A stretch of 64,000 nt of DNA from Candidatus Thiothrix putei (GCA_029972225.1 CP124756.1:3888001-3952000), one strand, 5' to 3'; positions 39,701-49,356 are shown, numbered from the stretch's first letter. Made by a program: numbers and translations. Notes: generated by a model from the letters alone, not told the origin.

Positions 39701-40544
39701 CCTGCGGGCTATGTCCGCTCACCCCCGGCGTCAACCAGCCAATCAGCAAAATCAAAGCCGCTGCTGCTGCCAATACCAAGGCCACCGCATTCATCAGGCG
39801 CTTTAATTCATCGCCTAACGGGGTAGCATACGGCTCATTATTATCCAGCAAGGCATTCAGCATCCCCAATTCGGTACGTGACCCAGTGGCGACCACCACA
39901 CCCCGCCCTTGTCCTGCCAACACTAACGTCCCTGCATACGCCATATTGCTGCGGTCTGGGAGTGCGGTATCAGCATCCAAGCGGCTAATGCCTTTTAACA
40001 CCGGGGCGGAATACCCCATTAGGACTGATTCATCCAACTGCAAACCGTCGCTGTGCAGCAAGCGCACATCCGCTGGCACTTGATTCCCGGCTTCTAATAA
40101 CACCACATCACCCGGCACAAGCTGCTCAGCGGGCAACGCTTGTACTTGCCCATCACGCAATACCGGCGCGGTGGGTGACAATAGGCGCTGCACCGCTTCC
40201 AGCGTTTTCGCCGTGCGCCGCTCTTGCAGCAAACCCAACACAATATTGAGTACGACCACTCCCAGAATTACCAAAGTATCCAGCCATAACTGCAACATCA
40301 GTGTCAGGGTCGCCGCTAATAACAAAATGTAAATAAAGTGGTGGTGAAATTGGTGCAGCAAGCGGTTGAAGAAGCCAGCGCGTTGCGGTGTGGCAAAGCG
40401 ATTAAAGCCGTGTTGCCGCAAGCGTAATTTAGCAGATGCGGCGTTTAAACCTTGTTCCTGGGTATCAAGCTGTTGCAAAGCAACCTGCGGTGCAAGGCTA
40501 TGCCAGGGGATAGAATCGGTTGTGCTTGGGGTGTCGTTGAACAT
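36744..40544 (-). CDS. P-type ATPase with altered catalytic motifs fused to a DUF2333-like domain
   Basis: 1266 residues. Residues ~1-910 form a P2-type cation ATPase: cation-ATPase N domain, VPGDVVLLEAGNQVPADVR actuator, PEGLPA in helix 4, KGAPE and MLTGDH in the N and P domains, and C-terminal helices. Key positions are changed. The actuator TGES reads MGYS (Tyr178 for Glu), the phosphorylation motif DKTGT reads DKSHT (Asp339 kept), and GDGVND reads GGGVND (Gly644 for Asp). These residues drive dephosphorylation and Mg2+ binding, so normal pumping is doubtful. From about 918 on there is a further membrane helix, then a soluble region matching DUF2333 (PNWELGVLTQLRDMSLAMRDDLSR, MIWSPVILNGSGYSF). 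I checked the motif codons on the DNA. Function unknown; not a simple decayed gene, as the frame is intact over 3.8 kb. Confidence 0.88.
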   Translation of the reverse strand: MFNDTPSTTDSIPWHSLAPQVALQQLDTQEQGLNAASAKLRLRQHGFNRFATPQRAGFFNRLLHQFHHHFIYILLLAATLTLMLQLWLDTLVILGVVVLNIVLGLLQERRTAKTLEAVQRLLSPTAPVLRDGQVQALPAEQLVPGDVVLLEAGNQVPADVRLLHSDGLQLDESVLMGYSAPVLKGISRLDADTALPDRSNMAYAGTLVLAGQGRGVVVATGSRTELGMLNALLDNNEPYATPLGDELKRLMNAVALVLAAAAALILLIGWLTPGVSGHSPQGLLQAMASFAVAIVPEGLPALFAIMLAISVRRLARQDVMVRQLAAVETLGTVSVVCTDKSHTLTRHELTVQKVITPRGGVRLQGVGYAPQGALLRENFEFPEHDDRADLQRLAQAAVLASDARLQQLDKHWQVLGDPLDGSLLVMAHKCGVEPDALRQQFTRLASIPFDRTYRYAATLSQDATGAQYVALKGAPEAILPRCSHVQTDTGLEPLQQDVWEDKLKKLAEEGMKPLVIASRQPDALLQTLTHQDVGYGMVLLGVVGIGDPPQASALAAVQACQQAGLSVKMLTGDHALTACALAKQVGIGDGETVLTGADLDALDEDALRETVMHVDVFARLRPEQKLRLVKALQANGERVVMLGGGVNDTPALEQADVGVAPAIHGTEAARQSAEIVLMRDQLPMLMTAVQEGRKVFQNFYKMVQFMLPTNGAQAAAIILASWFGLALPLMPVQVLWVNLVTAGILALTLAFEKAALPAARGQPIAQPVGSLISGFLVWRLLLVSGLLLVSVLAIFHWELQRGETLEAARTAALNTLVIGQIFYLLSVRHASEPGWQWASLRENPWLLAAIVSVLVLQGLFTYMPAFQGVFGTDAIDLYAWFWIVGVGSLVFVVVEFEKAMQRNVEGWGRAVLIYLLRHFDPRFWREKGLRWTLQFFLIIFLVTQALLMFLWSRDPDTFDVRANARQMVGVSANEPLRPGVITTATLAHIANTLLDKPGGYLSNDVTPPGIVMDNIPNWELGVLTQLRDMSLAMRDDLSRSQSQSAADPDLVRAQLRFNTDGKLWLFPPAESQFNEGAQALEAYLQRLQQGQAQFYARSDNLNNWLNKVQRQMGSLSIALSASVGIRQVKEEGAAMQRDGSVTPVPGIELQPEVLPATDDPNEVIVKTPRLKVDDVFYQARGQTWALLHLLKAIEADFEDILRQKNALVSLRQIINKLEDTQAMIWSPVILNGSGYSFVANHSLVMASQISRANAALIDLGTLLREG

Positions 40545-42312
40545 CAGTGTACTCCTTACAAAATAACCCTACACAAGTCCACCAAATTCCTACCTTTTTA
40601 CTAGGAATTGAATTTACTATAAAATAAGGCAAAAAGTACTTTCAACAAACCTTTTGTTTGTGGTGTTTGCAACGCAGACTTACCCAAGCAAATCCATCAG
40701 CGTTTGCAATAACGCGGTGGGTTCAAACGGTTTCGCCACATGTGCATTCATCCCCACCGCTAAACAACGCGCTTTTTCTTCACGCATTGCATTTGCCGTC
40801 AGCGCGACAATCGGCATGGCGGCGTAACGGGTATCAGCGCGAATCAAACGGGCTGCTTCGTAGCCATCCATCACTGGCATTTGAATATCCATTAACACCG
40901 CGTCATACGCGGGCGGCAGGGTGGCAAAGATTTTGCTCACACCATCCCGACCGTTATCCGCACATTCCACAATCGCGCCGTATTGCGTGAGGATCTCGGA
41001 GGCAATCAATTGGTTAATCGGGTTATCTTCCACCACCAAGATGCGTTGATGGTGCAACGGTGTGCCAACCGTTAGTAATGTGGCACTCTCCACATGGGAC
41101 GGGTTAACCGCAGACGAACGCGCATGTGCCAAAGTGAGCGTCATGCTGAACCGCGAACCCTGACCGGGTTCACTGCTCACCGTAATCTCACCGCCCATTA
41201 AATCCAGCAAGCGTTTCACAATGCTCAAACCCAAGCCCGTGCCACCGTAACGGCGCGTGGTCGAATCATCCGCTTGCGAAAATTCCTGAAACAAGCCATT
41301 CACCGCCACACTGTCCATGCCGATGCCGCTGTCTTCGATGCAAAAACGCAAGCGACTGCTGCTTGCCCCGCGTTCCAATTCATCAATGTACAGTGCCACA
41401 TGACCTTGACTGGTAAATTTCACGCCATTGGTGAGCAAATTGTTGAGTATTTGTTCCAAACGCAAGGCATCGCCCAAGAAAAAGCCCTGTTCGCCTTCCA
41501 AGTGTGGGCTACGAAGCTCGAATAACAACCCAATGTTTTTTTCCTGTGCTTGCTGACGCTGCAAGGTTAGTGCATTATTTACCACGTCTTCCAAACGGAA
41601 AGGGGTCATTTCCAGCGTTAATTTGCCCGCTTCGATCTTGGAAAAGTCGAGGATGTCGTTGATAATGCGTAACAATGATTGAGCCGCGTGCTGTATTTCC
41701 ATTACGTAATCATGCTGCCGCTGATTCAGCTCGCTTCCCAGAGCCAGGTGGCTCATGCCAATAATCGCATTCATCGGGGTGCGGATTTCGTGGCTCATAT
41801 TGGCCAGAAACAAGCTTTTGGCCTTGCTGGCTTCTTCCGCTTTCGCCGCCATCGCGAGGGAATGTTCAGTGGCTTGCGCTAACTTGAGGTTGGTTTCCCG
41901 CAACGCCACTTCCGAGCGATGCCGTATCACCGCCGCACCGACCGATGCCGCCATTGAGGTGAGAATGGCCTGATCTTCTATTCCCCACTGGTAATCAATG
42001 TGGCAGTTATCAAAACCGATAAAGCCCCAGAAACGCCCCTCCACATTCACGGGGACAACCATCAACGACACAATATCTTGCGCTTCGAGAATCATACGTT
42101 CCGTCTCAGGAAACGTAGCCACCAAACCCGATACCGCTCGCCCCTCTGAGAGCGTGTCAAACCAGCGCGGAAACAAGCCGTCAAACGACAAGTATTGTAA
42201 CTCAGGGTTATCAATTTGGATACTAATGCCGTCACGCACGGGTGTGAACAAAAGTGCGGTGTCCTGTAGACTAAGATGGCATCCCCTAAAACCAGAGAAA
42301 AAGGACTTTCCC

Positions 42313-42621
42313 ATGTTGACAGTTAGCTCCCGCGACCAAAAACTTTTAGAAGCCTTGAACCGCAACCCCGCATTAAAAGCTCGGATGGAAGGGCTAATCG
42401 AGGTGGTTGAAAATGCCGGTGATGACATTATCAAAGCAGCAGACGCCGAACAGCGGGTGATAGAAGAACTGCGCCAAATGGGAAATGATGCGATCACTGC
42501 ATGGGCAAACAAACGTGTAGAAAAATGCACAGCCCCAGCCTGTGAAGAAGGCATTGGGAAGTATGTAAAGAGTGGAAAAAAAACTGTCATTGGCACACGA
42601 CCTACGGAAAAATCCACATAA
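42313..42621 (+). CDS. ISKra4 transposase ORF A
   Basis: About 102 codons from ATG 42313; the frame upstream of this belongs to the flanking kinase and is not coding. Helical start (LTVSSRDQKLLEALNRNPALKARMEGLIEVVENAG). The last ~15 codons after the A8 tract at 42576-42583 are the zero-frame tail. A -1 slip there yields the fusion transposase. Confidence 0.85.
   Translation: MLTVSSRDQKLLEALNRNPALKARMEGLIEVVENAGDDIIKAADAEQRVIEELRQMGNDAITAWANKRVEKCTAPACEEGIGKYVKSGKKTVIGTRPTEKST
42576..42583 (+). other. A8 slippery tract, probable -1 frameshift site (ISKra4)
   Basis: Eight A residues within GGAAAAAAAACTG. Shifting by -1 gives GKKNCHWHTTYGKIHISEP, then VVCRGCSLPLQRAV with a CxxC pair, before joining the catalytic ORF. 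That region reads as real protein of the ISKra4 type, so frameshifting is well supported. Confidence 0.75.
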
Positions 42622-42719
42622 GCGAACCGGTCTACCGGATTCCCGGCAAGCGTGTCCGCCCCTTTAGCCAGAGTGCCGAGGTTGTTTGCCGAGGCTGTTC
42701 GCTCCCGCTGCAACGGGCG

Positions 42720-43637
42720 GTGACGGACTTTGGGGCGGACTGTTCATTTGCTCAAGTGCCTGATAAATTAGAAGAACATTACGGGATACGGCTGGCATCC
42801 AGCAGCATCCGACACATCACCGAAGGTCACGCCAAACGCATCCATGAATCCCAAGTGTTGATAAAAGACTATCCAAGCACGTTGGGAAAAGCCTATGTCA
42901 TTGCCGAAATGGACGGCAGCATGATCCCCATCGTCGAGATTGACGAAACAGCCCCCGACAAGCGCAAAGGCAAAAAGGAAAGCTGGAAAGAAGCCCGCCT
43001 GTGTCTTGCCCACGCCAAAGGCAGTGCTACGCCAACGTTTGGCGCAATATTCGGTGGCACGGTAGAAGATGCTGGAAAAATCTTATTCGACACCGCCTGC
43101 CGTGCTGGATTTGGAAAAAGCACGTTCCTCCATGCGGTGGGTGATGGGGCAAGCTGGATCAACCGTCAAGTGGATGAACAATTTGGCACACAAGGACATT
43201 ACCTGATTGATTTTTATCATGTTTGTGAATACCTATCAGCAGCATCCGCAAGCTGTTCATGCCTCAAGGACAAGGATAAATGGTTTGCCAAACAGAAAAA
43301 AGCCCTACAGGATGGTCAAGCTCAAGCGGTCATCGACACACTGAAACCTTTCCTCGAAGCAGAAACGGTAGAAGACAGTAACGCCCCAGTACGAGCTTGT
43401 CACCGTTACCTGAGCAACCGCATTGAGCAACTGGATTACCCGACAGCAAAATCCCTCGGATTGCCCGTGGGGTCGGGCGAAATAGAAAGTGCACACCGTT
43501 ACATCATCCAGCAACGCTTAAAAAAATCGGGGGCATGGTGGAAAAGTGATAATGCGGCGGATATGTTGGCGTTGAGGGTCATGCGGGGAAACCAGCAATG
43601 GAAGCATTATTGGCGAAACACCGCTGAGGCGGCATGA
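42720..43637 (+). CDS. ISKra4 transposase ORF B (catalytic part)
   Basis: 305 codons from GTG 42720, but the frame is open back to the A8 tract and is probably read as a fusion of about 440 residues. Acidic catalytic residues lie in IAEMDGSMIPI, VGDGASWI (with LIDFYHVCEYL after it) and SGEIESAHRYIIQQRLKKSGAWW, the pattern of the ISKra4 DDE domain. Ends just before the right inverted repeat. Confidence 0.92.
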   Translation: MTDFGADCSFAQVPDKLEEHYGIRLASSSIRHITEGHAKRIHESQVLIKDYPSTLGKAYVIAEMDGSMIPIVEIDETAPDKRKGKKESWKEARLCLAHAKGSATPTFGAIFGGTVEDAGKILFDTACRAGFGKSTFLHAVGDGASWINRQVDEQFGTQGHYLIDFYHVCEYLSAASASCSCLKDKDKWFAKQKKALQDGQAQAVIDTLKPFLEAETVEDSNAPVRACHRYLSNRIEQLDYPTAKSLGLPVGSGEIESAHRYIIQQRLKKSGAWWKSDNAADMLALRVMRGNQQWKHYWRNTAEAA

Positions 43638-44846
43638 GGTTTACCGCACTTTTGTTCACACCCGTCACGCACCCATTCGTAACGCTGACTCATGAAACGT
43701 TCAGCCGTGAGCGGGTCACGATGGTATTCAAACAGATACACCCGATCCTGTTTGGTCGCATTCCCCACCGCTGCTAACGCTTGTTGCATGGCTTCATTGA
43801 TACAGGGTTCAAACAACAATGCCTGCATTGCAATCGCTACCGCTTCAAACAAGGCATCCTTGCGCAGCAACAAATCTTCTGCTTGTTTGCGTTCCGTAAT
43901 ATCGCGCCCGGTTTCGAGAATGTATTCGGGTCGCCCTTGTGCATCCCGAATCAGCCGGTGACTGCTGTTACACCAATAGTGCGAACCATCTTTGCGAATA
44001 ACATCAAGATTCACATCAAAAGCAATATCACACTGCGGGTCGGCTAATTTCTCTGGGGTTAAATTGTCTGCCACCAATTGCTTGAGTCGCACCAACGATT
44101 CCGGTGTCATCAAGTGCTCAAACGGTAGACAACGAAACTCCGCCGCGCTATACCCGGTGCGTTGATACAGCGAGGGCGTGGCGTACAACACACTCATATC
44201 GAGATTGAGAACGCCGATGTAGTCGTGCATATTCTCCGTAATCAAATTAAACAGGCGGGTTTGTTCACGGGCTTCCGCTTCAGCCTGTTTACGCTTGGTA
44301 ATGTCGCGTACATCGACCACCAATTTACAGCCATCTTCATGGCGGTTAAGCGAGGCCATGAACCAGCGTGTTTCCCCCTGAATCACTAACCGGTATTCGT
44401 AACGACGGTTCTCGCCGGTACGCCGCACGTATTCAGCGCATTCCAAATAAGGCTCACTGGTATCCGGCGGCAGCACCGCTGTAACGGGTTTGCCGAGAAA
44501 GGCTTCGGGCGGTGCAAATAAAAGCTGGGGGGAACGGCACTGAACGTCCAATAAGCAATCTTCGGCATCTATTAGGAAAATTAAATCACTCATGGACGAC
44601 ATCAAAGTCTGGTAACGTTCCTCACTGCGCTGGAGTGCTTGGCGCGTTTGTGCCAATAAGACGCGCAATGTGTGCGGATCATCAGGCAAATCGCCCACCG
44701 TTAATAACTCGGCGGGGTGAGTATCGAGGTAGCAATTCATGGGGTTCCCTAACGGTGCTTATCATTTTAATGGGTAACAGCGCGTAGCATATCGCCCTAA
44801 ACGCTAGGTTTCCACACCATCCAGAGCAAACGCATTAAAGATTACG

Positions 44847-46373
44847 TTAAGTGGATAAACAACGCCTATGTTTACGCCACCATTCCCACACCCAATGCCA
44901 CCCACGGTAGCCAGCGTGCGCCACCAACACCGGCACATCCCCCGCTGGAATACGCGGCAATAACGCCAAAGCAACCACTCCAAGACCCAGCAAAATCGGC
45001 AATACATCCCACCACTTAAACGCAGGCAGCGCAAACAGGAACGGCCACCACAACACCCATTCCACCAAAATAGCCCACCCCAACCATTGCGTCAGACCGG
45101 GGGAAGTGCTGGTGTGATGGCTGGAAGCTCCCCCATGCTGGCGGCGATAACGCCACAAACTCCATACAAAGCGCCCCATCAGCAAGGTGGTTGCCAAGCT
45201 ACTCAGCCATAAACCCAGTGCCAAGTGCTGCCAATCGGCGGGCAATGCCGCTTTCACACTGCCTTTTGCCAACGCCCCACTGGTCAATGGCACGCCGATC
45301 AACACCAACGCCAAAACCACCAGCACACCCAATAACCACCAAGACAAGGTTTGCTTAAACAAGCCCACCCCAAGGAATAACGCCCCTTTCACCCAAGCAT
45401 GGTGCGCCACATACAATAACAACGCCATTGCCAACGCCACATCCGCAGGGGCTTGCAAACCCAATCCCGTCAATAAGGTCAATACCCCCAACTGACTCAT
45501 GGTCGAATACGCCAGAATCACTTTCGGCACGGTTTGCCGCAAACCAAACACCACCCCGTAAAACGCGCCCACCAATCCCAGCCACACCAACCACTCTGCC
45601 ACCCACACCGTGCTGGCTGCACCCGCTGGCAGAAAGCGCACCAAACCCAATATCCCCGCTTTCACCATCACGCCGCTCAACAATGCCGACACTGCTGGAG
45701 GGGCAGCACCGTGCGCAATCGGCAACCACACATGCAAGCCCGGCAATGCCACCTTAATTCCCAAGCCCAGCGTCACCAATACCACCGCAGCGAGAGGCAA
45801 CGCCTTGCCCACCAGCTCACTGAAATACACACTCCCGATTGCACCCGCCGTGAACACTGCACCGGCAAACAACAACACCTCACCCAACACCGTCCAGATC
45901 AGGTAAATGCGCCCGGCACGGCGCGTCGTCACCGAAGCCTGTTGCGCAATTAACCCATACGCTGCCAGCCCCATTAAGGCAAACCCCAGAAAAAAGCTCC
46001 CCATGTCCTGCGCAATCACCAACAACACATTGCCGCTCAAGGTCAACAGGAAAAACACCCGAAAACGCCACCAACTTGACCCCGCAGGCTTACCACCCAC
46101 ACTGTACAAGCCCGCCAACAGCCACAACAGTGCTGTCACCAGTAAAAATACCTGCCCCGTGGCATCAAGCCCCCATTGCGCCCCCAATAATACCCACGGC
46201 AACGCCACCGACGTTCCCACTGGCAACACAAACGCTGCGACTAACGCAGGCAATGCCGCCACCGGCAAGAGCCATTGCCCAATACGGTCATTCCCCACCA
46301 AGGCAAAGCATAGCGGTAACAAGGGTGCTAACAGCAATAAAAACGGTAACTCCAGCAGCACAGGTTGCAGCAT
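44847..46373 (-). CDS. NuoL/MrpA-N-like antiporter subunit, last gene of the carbon-locus operon
   Basis: 508 residues with about fourteen membrane helices, of the proton-conducting NuoL/M/N and MrpA/D family. Channel features: GLGIKVALPGLHVWLPIAHGAAPPAVSALLSGVMVKAGILGLVR (helices 7-8 with the central Lys) and YSTMSQLGVLTLL (helices 10-11). It corresponds in size to the N-terminal NuoL-like part of MrpA without the C-terminal MbhD-type extension; that part is fused to the MrpB-like subunit instead. Its start codon shares one base with the stop of the upstream gene. It probably carries protons or Na+ in the complex. Confidence 0.85.
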   Translation of the reverse strand: MLQPVLLELPFLLLLAPLLPLCFALVGNDRIGQWLLPVAALPALVAAFVLPVGTSVALPWVLLGAQWGLDATGQVFLLVTALLWLLAGLYSVGGKPAGSSWWRFRVFFLLTLSGNVLLVIAQDMGSFFLGFALMGLAAYGLIAQQASVTTRRAGRIYLIWTVLGEVLLFAGAVFTAGAIGSVYFSELVGKALPLAAVVLVTLGLGIKVALPGLHVWLPIAHGAAPPAVSALLSGVMVKAGILGLVRFLPAGAASTVWVAEWLVWLGLVGAFYGVVFGLRQTVPKVILAYSTMSQLGVLTLLTGLGLQAPADVALAMALLLYVAHHAWVKGALFLGVGLFKQTLSWWLLGVLVVLALVLIGVPLTSGALAKGSVKAALPADWQHLALGLWLSSLATTLLMGRFVWSLWRYRRQHGGASSHHTSTSPGLTQWLGWAILVEWVLWWPFLFALPAFKWWDVLPILLGLGVVALALLPRIPAGDVPVLVAHAGYRGWHWVWEWWRKHRRCLST

Positions 46374-47896
46374 TATTTGTACTCCCTAGCGGTGATCAAT
46401 TGCGCCCACTCCAACGGGCTAAACGGCAAAGACGCGAACAAGCCCGCCAATAACGCCAAACTCGCGGTAATCACCGGCGGCCACAACAACATGCCATGCG
46501 TTTCCCAACGCTGCGCCTGAATGTGTTCGTCTGGCCAAGGGTCAGCAGGCAAAAACCACGCGCGGTACAAAATGGGCAAAAAATACGCCGCGTTCAGCAA
46601 GCTACTGGCAATCAACACCGGCATTACCCACAGCAATACCCCCGCTTCCAACGCCCCTAACCCCAAATACCATTTGGAAATAAACCCCGCCATTGGTGGA
46701 ATCCCGATCATTCCCAACGCCCCCAAGGTAAACGCCAACGTGGTTAACGGCATTCGTTTGCCCACCCCGTTCATTTGACTGACGCGATGAATCCCCAAGG
46801 TTTCCGCGTAATTACCGGCGGCAAAGAACAAGGTGATTTTCATAATGCCTTGGTGTACCAAATGCACAATACCGCCCACGGTTGCCAACGGCCCTAGGAT
46901 TGCCGTTCCCAACACAATGTAAGACACCTGACTCACCGTCGAATACGCCAAGCGTTTTTTCAACTCGTCCTGAAACAATGCCAAGGTCGAGCCGTACACA
47001 ATCGTGAACGCCGCCACTATTCCTAACGGCACTAATACGCCCAAGACAGCGGCAAATTCCACCCCATACACATCGTAAACCACACGCACAATCCCAAATG
47101 CCCCCGCTTTCACCACCGCCACCGCGTGCAACAAAGCACTGACCGGCGCAGGTGCAACCATTGCTTTAGGCAACCAACCGTGAAATGGCACCAAGGCGGC
47201 TTTGACCCCCAAACCCACGATCATCAGCAAGAAAATCCAACGCAAAGCGCTGTGCGTTTCCGCAGGCAAGCCATCCAGAATCCCCCCCTGCACGAACGTC
47301 AACGGCCCGGCAATCGACTTCAACCACACCACTGCCACCAGCAACAGCAAACCACCGGTGAAGGTGTAAGCCAAATACAAACGCGCGGCTTTGCGAGCTT
47401 CATGCGAGCCTTTGTGCGCCACCAAAGGGTAAGTCGCCAAGGTCAAAAACTCGTAAAACATCACAAACGTCACCAGATTGCCCGCCAACGCCAAGCCCAC
47501 GGTTGCCGATACGCACAAGCTAAAAAACCCAAAGAAGCGGCTGCGGTGCGGGGAATGCTCCAGATACCCAATTGCATAAACCGTTGTCACCAACCACAGC
47601 AGGGCGGATAAGGTCACAAACAACATCGACAGCGCATCGGCGTGCAATAGCAATTCCAAATTGGGCGCAATCACCCAACGCACTTCGTACACCTGCCCGT
47701 GATACACCCCCCACAGCAAGACCCCAACCAATGCCAGCTTCACCACTGCCGCCAGCAAATTCAAGGTAGTACGCAAGCGATGGCTGCTTTCTTGCACAAA
47801 GAAAATCACCAATCCGACGCTAAACGAACTCAGCACAATCCACAGCGGTAAATTCTCCCCCAGCGCGTCGGTGAGAACATTCAATAACTCGTTCAT
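46373..47896 (-). CDS. NuoL/MrpD-like antiporter subunit
   Basis: About 507 residues from ATG 47896 (NELLNVLTDALGENLP); the frame extends 13 codons upstream into the neighbouring gene. About fourteen membrane helices with the antiporter signature: glutamate in FVMFYEFLTLATYPLV (helix 5), lysines in GVKAALVPFHGWLPKAM and LLHAVAVVKAGAFG (helices 7-8), and KRLAYSTVSQVSYIVLG (helices 10-11). All ion-pathway residues expected of an active NuoL-like subunit are visible. It overlaps the genes on either side, so it is translationally coupled within the operon. Confidence 0.88.
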   Translation of the reverse strand: MNELLNVLTDALGENLPLWIVLSSFSVGLVIFFVQESSHRLRTTLNLLAAVVKLALVGVLLWGVYHGQVYEVRWVIAPNLELLLHADALSMLFVTLSALLWLVTTVYAIGYLEHSPHRSRFFGFFSLCVSATVGLALAGNLVTFVMFYEFLTLATYPLVAHKGSHEARKAARLYLAYTFTGGLLLLVAVVWLKSIAGPLTFVQGGILDGLPAETHSALRWIFLLMIVGLGVKAALVPFHGWLPKAMVAPAPVSALLHAVAVVKAGAFGIVRVVYDVYGVEFAAVLGVLVPLGIVAAFTIVYGSTLALFQDELKKRLAYSTVSQVSYIVLGTAILGPLATVGGIVHLVHQGIMKITLFFAAGNYAETLGIHRVSQMNGVGKRMPLTTLAFTLGALGMIGIPPMAGFISKWYLGLGALEAGVLLWVMPVLIASSLLNAAYFLPILYRAWFLPADPWPDEHIQAQRWETHGMLLWPPVITASLALLAGLFASLPFSPLEWAQLITAREYK

Positions 47897-49356
47897 AGCC
47901 CTGCCTCCGTGCCAGTGTGCGCCAACCATGACCACAGACTCATAGCGCCTAAGCCCAGCCCAAAGGTTGCCAGCAATGCCAACGCCAAGGCAGGTATTTC
48001 CTGCGTAGCCGCCACGACTGGGCGCTTAACCGCTGGCAAATGCCCGAAAGCGTGCCCCAACAAACGGAACACATAAGCCGTTGCCAATAACGACCCCGCC
48101 ACCAAGACTAGCACCCACCACCATTGCCCCGTCTTAAACGCCGCATCCAACAAATACCACTTACCCAGAAACGCCCCACTCGGCGGCAAGCCCACCAAGG
48201 CAATGCCCGCCAACGCAATCACAAACGTGGTCAATGGCAAAGCTTGCGTCGTCCCACTCAATTCGCGGATACGGTCATGCCCGGCGTATTGCAGCAAAAT
48301 CCCCGCTGCCAAAAACAACGCCGATTTCGCAAACGCATGAGACAGTGCAAACAACACCATTGCCCCAAACAACCAGTGCCGTGCTTCGCCTTCCAACACC
48401 ATCAACAACGGGAAAAACATCACCAAATAGCCCAATTGCGCCACACTGGAATACGCCGCCAATAATTTCAGGCGTTCTGCCCGCAACGCTGACCAAGACC
48501 CCCACAACACCGCCATTGCACCCAATGCGCCCAAAACATTCGCCAGCACCGGTGTCGTCAACGGTGCAAACACGTCAAACCACAGCCGTACCACCAAATA
48601 AAACGCTGCTTTCACCACCAACGCCGACAATGCCGCACTCACCGGCGCGGGCGCATTAGAATGCGCCGGAGGCAACCAGAAATGCAGCGGGAATAACGCC
48701 ATTTTCAACGCCAACCCTGCCAACATCAGCAACAACGCTGCCCAGCCCAAGGGGTTAACTTGCAATGCCTCGGCAATTTGCAATGCGTTCAGTGTGCCAT
48801 ACGCGGCATACAGCAAGGTGATAGCCATTAGATACAGCATCGACCCCAATAGCCCCACCACCAGATAGCGCAAGGCTGCCCGCAATGCCGCCGGTTTCCC
48901 CCCTAAGGCGGCGAGTGCGGACGCTGAAATGCCCAACAATTCCAAGGTGACATATACATTGAACAAATCACCCGCCAAAAACAATGCATTCAACGCCGTG
49001 GCTAACAACAACCACAACGGCCAAAACAATTCGTGCTGACGCGGTGCCCGAAAATAGTGCCGCGCATACACACTGCACCCCAATACCACCAGACTGCTCA
49101 TCAGCACCATGACTGCCGCCAAGCCGTCCGCGTACAAACTGATACCCAGACCGATTTCCCAGCCACCCAGCGCCAGCTCTTGCACCCCAGCGTGTTGCAC
49201 CACCCACAACAGCCAGACCGCACACCCCGCCGTTAACGCGCTGCTAACCCAACCAATCGTTGTCGCGTGTTGCCGCCACACCGTTGCCAGCAATGCCCCC
49301 AGCAACGGCAGGCTAATCACCCAAACGGCACTTGCGGCTTCATTCATCGGTTGCAT
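47893..49356 (-). CDS. mrpD: MrpD/MnhD-type antiporter subunit
   Basis: 487 residues, about fourteen helices, COG0651-like. The helix 5 glutamate lies in LFNVYVTLELLGISASALAAL, the lysine-bearing region is LALKMALFPLHFWLPPAHSNAPAPVSAALSALVVKAAFYLVVR, and KLLAAYSSVAQLGYLV corresponds to helices 10-11. The start is ATG 49356 or ATG 49347. It overlaps mrpC upstream and the next NuoL-like gene downstream. It is the third large ion-pathway subunit of the operon. Confidence 0.9.
   Translation of the reverse strand: MQPMNEAASAVWVISLPLLGALLATVWRQHATTIGWVSSALTAGCAVWLLWVVQHAGVQELALGGWEIGLGISLYADGLAAVMVLMSSLVVLGCSVYARHYFRAPRQHELFWPLWLLLATALNALFLAGDLFNVYVTLELLGISASALAALGGKPAALRAALRYLVVGLLGSMLYLMAITLLYAAYGTLNALQIAEALQVNPLGWAALLLMLAGLALKMALFPLHFWLPPAHSNAPAPVSAALSALVVKAAFYLVVRLWFDVFAPLTTPVLANVLGALGAMAVLWGSWSALRAERLKLLAAYSSVAQLGYLVMFFPLLMVLEGEARHWLFGAMVLFALSHAFAKSALFLAAGILLQYAGHDRIRELSGTTQALPLTTFVIALAGIALVGLPPSGAFLGKWYLLDAAFKTGQWWWVLVLVAGSLLATAYVFRLLGHAFGHLPAVKRPVVAATQEIPALALALLATFGLGLGAMSLWSWLAHTGTEAGL

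Larger units (their letters stand above)
42240..43663 (+). mobile_element. ISKra4-family insertion sequence, 1424 bp
   Basis: The ends are a perfect 21-bp inverted repeat (42240-42260 and 43643-43663; outer end GGGTGTGAACAAAAGTGCGG). The flanks are a perfect 9-bp duplication, GTCACGCAC (42231-42239 and 43664-43672). It carries two overlapping-frame transposase ORFs on the plus strand, opposite to the interrupted kinase gene. Perfect ends and duplication point to a recent insertion. Confidence 0.96.
40680..44740 (-). pseudogene. Hybrid sensor histidine kinase, split by an ISKra4-family element
   Basis: Removing 42240-43663 and one 9-bp duplication restores an 875-codon frame: 359 codons upstream and 516 downstream. 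Order: two PAS domains (residues ~45-150 and ~165-290, each ending in a DITKRKQAE-type or DITERKQAE-type linker), then a GAF domain that the element interrupts at RYEWVRD. Next come HisKA (NMSHEIRTPMNAIIG, phosphorylatable His), HATPase (LLTNGVKFTS, EDSGIGM, GGTGLGLSIVK) and a receiver domain (VVEDN, phosphoacceptor Asp in VLMDIQMPVMDG, Lys in HVAKPF). All catalytic residues remain. The two halves may still be made separately, but a membrane-free PAS fragment could no longer control the kinase. Confidence 0.93.
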
